From a virus, in the IMG/VR virus record IMGVR_UViG_3300037882_000904, positions 1 to 21,572 of that record: a stretch of DNA of 21,572 nt; one strand, written 5' to 3'. The position numbers were made by a program, and so were the translations under genes. Below, in pieces: positions 20,409 through 21,572 of this stretch. Below the pieces are notes generated by a model, which saw nothing but the letters and a program-made list of their open reading frames with translations, made no database searches and was not told where the DNA came from. Each line of letters starts with the position of its first letter. Positions within the stretch are counted from its first letter, which is position 1.

Positions 20409-21488
20409 TCACCTCGATTTGGTAAACTCCGCAATCGTCATGTCGCTCTTGCTGATGTTGCACGCACGGCACGCCGTCCTCAAGTTGTCCAGCGAGTGTC
20501 TTCCACCACGAGACAGCGGTATCACATGATCGCGGTTCGGGTAGTCGTCGTGATTCGGGTCAACACTGAACAACGTCAACTTACCGCAGATGTAGCACAG
20601 TCCGCAATCCCGACGATGAATCGCACGCAGGCTAAGGAGCCGCTTCTCCTCGTGAGTTACCACTTCCTTGATGAGTTGCCTGTACGCCAACTTGCGTGTC
20701 TTGCGATCCGCTCGTTTCGCTGCCACACGGCACTCGATGCAGCTACCTACCGCTCCACGTTTCGCCTGACACATGAACGTGATGCCACATTGCCCGCATA
20801 TCGCGACACGCCTAGCCGCACGCTTGGCTGATTTTTCGGCGGCTATCTGCTCGGATTTCGCTTCTCTAGACCTCTGCATCAACAGCACGCGCAGACGCGA
20901 CCTGAACGCCTTCTGAGTAGCCTTGAGCCTCGCCTCGAAGCCCCACTGTTTGAACGTACATTGACGTGAGCAGTACATGCCTTTGTTGTCGCCACGCTTC
21001 GGCGGGACTGATGTTCCGCACCAGCAACATATAGTTGGCTTGCTTCTACGGGAATCCACGCGGCATTTTGACGAACAATACTCACTATGCTTGTTGGCCG
21101 TCGTAAATGACACTCCACACAGCTTGCAAACCCTTGCGTTCCGGTTGCTGCTGACGTGTTTAATGCGAAGATCGCGACACTCGTCTGAGCATGTGATTTT
21201 ACGTCCATTTACGGAGTAGTGTTTCCCGCACTGCACACATTCCTTCTGAATAAGCGGGAGAGGCGCAGTCGATTTACATGGAACGCACACCTTTAGCGGC
21301 CAGCCGAGTTCGCTGTACCCGATAGTAACGCCGCACCGCTTACATGACGGAACGGGGCGCACGGGGCGCACGGGGCGCACGGGGCGAAACCGATCCGTGC
21401 GGCACTGATCGCACAGACGCCACTGGCGACACCAAGCAAACGCCGGGATTGAGTTCTTGCCGCACTGCTTACACAACCTGTTTCCCAT
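20409..21488 (-). CDS. HNH endonuclease with six zinc ribbons
   Basis: This 359-residue protein begins MGNRLCKQCGKNSIPAFAWC. Six CxxC...CxxC ribbons follow, including CKQCG..CDQC, CKRCG..CVPC, CVQCG..CSDEC, CKLCG..CSSKC, CCWCG..CSRQC and CGQCG..CIEC. A C-terminal HNH domain has CYICG, RDHVIPLSRGG, LDNLRTACRACNISK; catalytic His in DHV, Asn in the NL segment, and the CRACN metal pair are present. It lies directly before the small terminase, as do HNH proteins needed for packaging in HK97-like phages (gp74-like). The many ribbons are unusual and could bind DNA at a cos site. I chose ATG 21488 (AGGGGGATGCGTCT upstream); a start at 21539 has no ribosome site. A VRP repeat lies between the first and second ribbon. 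Confidence 0.88.
   Translation of the reverse strand: MGNRLCKQCGKNSIPAFAWCRQWRLCDQCRTDRFRPVRPVRPVRPVPSCKRCGVTIGYSELGWPLKVCVPCKSTAPLPLIQKECVQCGKHYSVNGRKITCSDECRDLRIKHVSSNRNARVCKLCGVSFTTANKHSEYCSSKCRVDSRRSKPTICCWCGTSVPPKRGDNKGMYCSRQCTFKQWGFEARLKATQKAFRSRLRVLLMQRSREAKSEQIAAEKSAKRAARRVAICGQCGITFMCQAKRGAVGSCIECRVAAKRADRKTRKLAYRQLIKEVVTHEEKRLLSLRAIHRRDCGLCYICGKLTLFSVDPNHDDYPNRDHVIPLSRGGRHSLDNLRTACRACNISKSDMTIAEFTKSR
21352..21387 (-). repeat. Four tandem 9-bp units encoding VRP repeats
   Basis: ACGGGGCGC occurs four times in a row on the plus strand, the last copy changed in its final base. Translated on the minus strand it gives RPVRPVRPVRPVP between two zinc ribbons of the HNH protein. Tandem 9-bp units keep frame and can vary in number, so length variation is expected. 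Confidence 0.9.
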
Positions 21489-21510
21489 AGACGCATCCCC
21501 CTGTGTCGCC

Positions 21511-21538
21511 ATTGTACCAGTCGGATTGTGTCCGTCCA
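21511..21538 (-). promoter_or_regulatory. Weak predicted promoter for HNH/terminase operon
   Basis: TGGACG (21538-21533) and TACAAT (21516-21511) on the minus strand are 16 bases apart; the -10 matches five of six positions, the -35 four. The likely start lies just before the AGGGGGA ribosome site, which agrees with translation from 21488. The next 34 bases to the right edge hold no gene that I can support. Confidence 0.35.
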
Positions 21539-21572
21539 TGAATTCGATTGATTGCTAAAGTTTTTTCAACCC

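Noticed and set aside
1-21572. CRISPR array, tRNA, rRNA, insertion sequence, integrase or attachment site
   Set aside because: No regularly spaced repeats, cloverleaf candidates, transposase motifs or recombinase motifs were noticed. Attachment sites cannot be recognised without the flanking genome.

Overview
The window is one contiguous structural module of a tailed double-stranded DNA bacteriophage or prophage. Nearly every gene lies on the minus strand, so the late genes read from right to left. The packaging and head genes are HK97-type: HNH nuclease, P27-type small terminase, large terminase, HK97 portal, ClpP-type protease and coiled-coil-tailed major capsid. The tail genes (gp10-like, DUF3168-like, tail tube, G/GT chaperone, tape measure) indicate a siphovirus-like non-contractile tail; no sheath gene is visible. 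No integrase, repressor, lysis gene, tRNA or CRISPR array is seen, so virus and integrated prophage cannot be told apart. The host is bacterial. A planctomycete-like host is only a guess, from the look of the cysteine-rich tail-tip proteins.

Layout from right to left (order of transcription). 21.5-19.9 kb holds a zinc-ribbon-rich HNH endonuclease and the small terminase, then an intergenic hairpin and palindrome. 19.9-15.5 kb holds the large terminase (with an extra Cys cluster), a 50-residue membrane protein, the portal and the prohead protease. 15.5-13.1 kb is the capsid block. The major capsid gene has its own good sigma70-like promoter and a long leader with a 15-bp perfect hairpin, and is followed by another hairpin. 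Next come a 62-residue protein, a candidate decoration protein and a terminator-like hairpin. 13.1-10.3 kb holds connector, head-closure, gp10-like and tail-terminator genes and the tail tube. 10.3-7.2 kb holds the tail-assembly chaperone, with an A-AAA-AAG slippery site that joins it in the -1 frame to a second reading frame, and the tape measure with an internal 40-residue duplication.

7.2-3.8 kb encodes three tail-tip candidates, the last a 624-residue cysteine-rich protein made of about four related modules. Directly behind it, in a tightly coupled and partly overlapping cluster, are a zinc-cluster/glycosyltransferase-like fusion, a SAM methyltransferase and a 2-oxoglutarate/Fe(II) oxygenase. 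This is the most unusual part of the window: three putative modifying enzymes placed at the tail-tip/receptor-binding end of a phage operon. They could hydroxylate, glycosylate and methylate a tail protein, or alter host surface sugars.

The left 1.6 kb is accessory. One plus-strand gene encodes a small membrane protein with a zinc ribbon and converges on the oxygenase gene at a palindrome containing both stop codons. A divergent minus-strand promoter drives a NUMOD4/HNH-derived protein that has lost its first catalytic His and carries a helix-turn-helix, a small RRPGAGRP protein, a 31-residue membrane peptide and a gene that runs off the left edge. Four protein-coding elements are easily missed: CDSs of 31, 48 and 50 residues, and the frameshifted extension of the chaperone.
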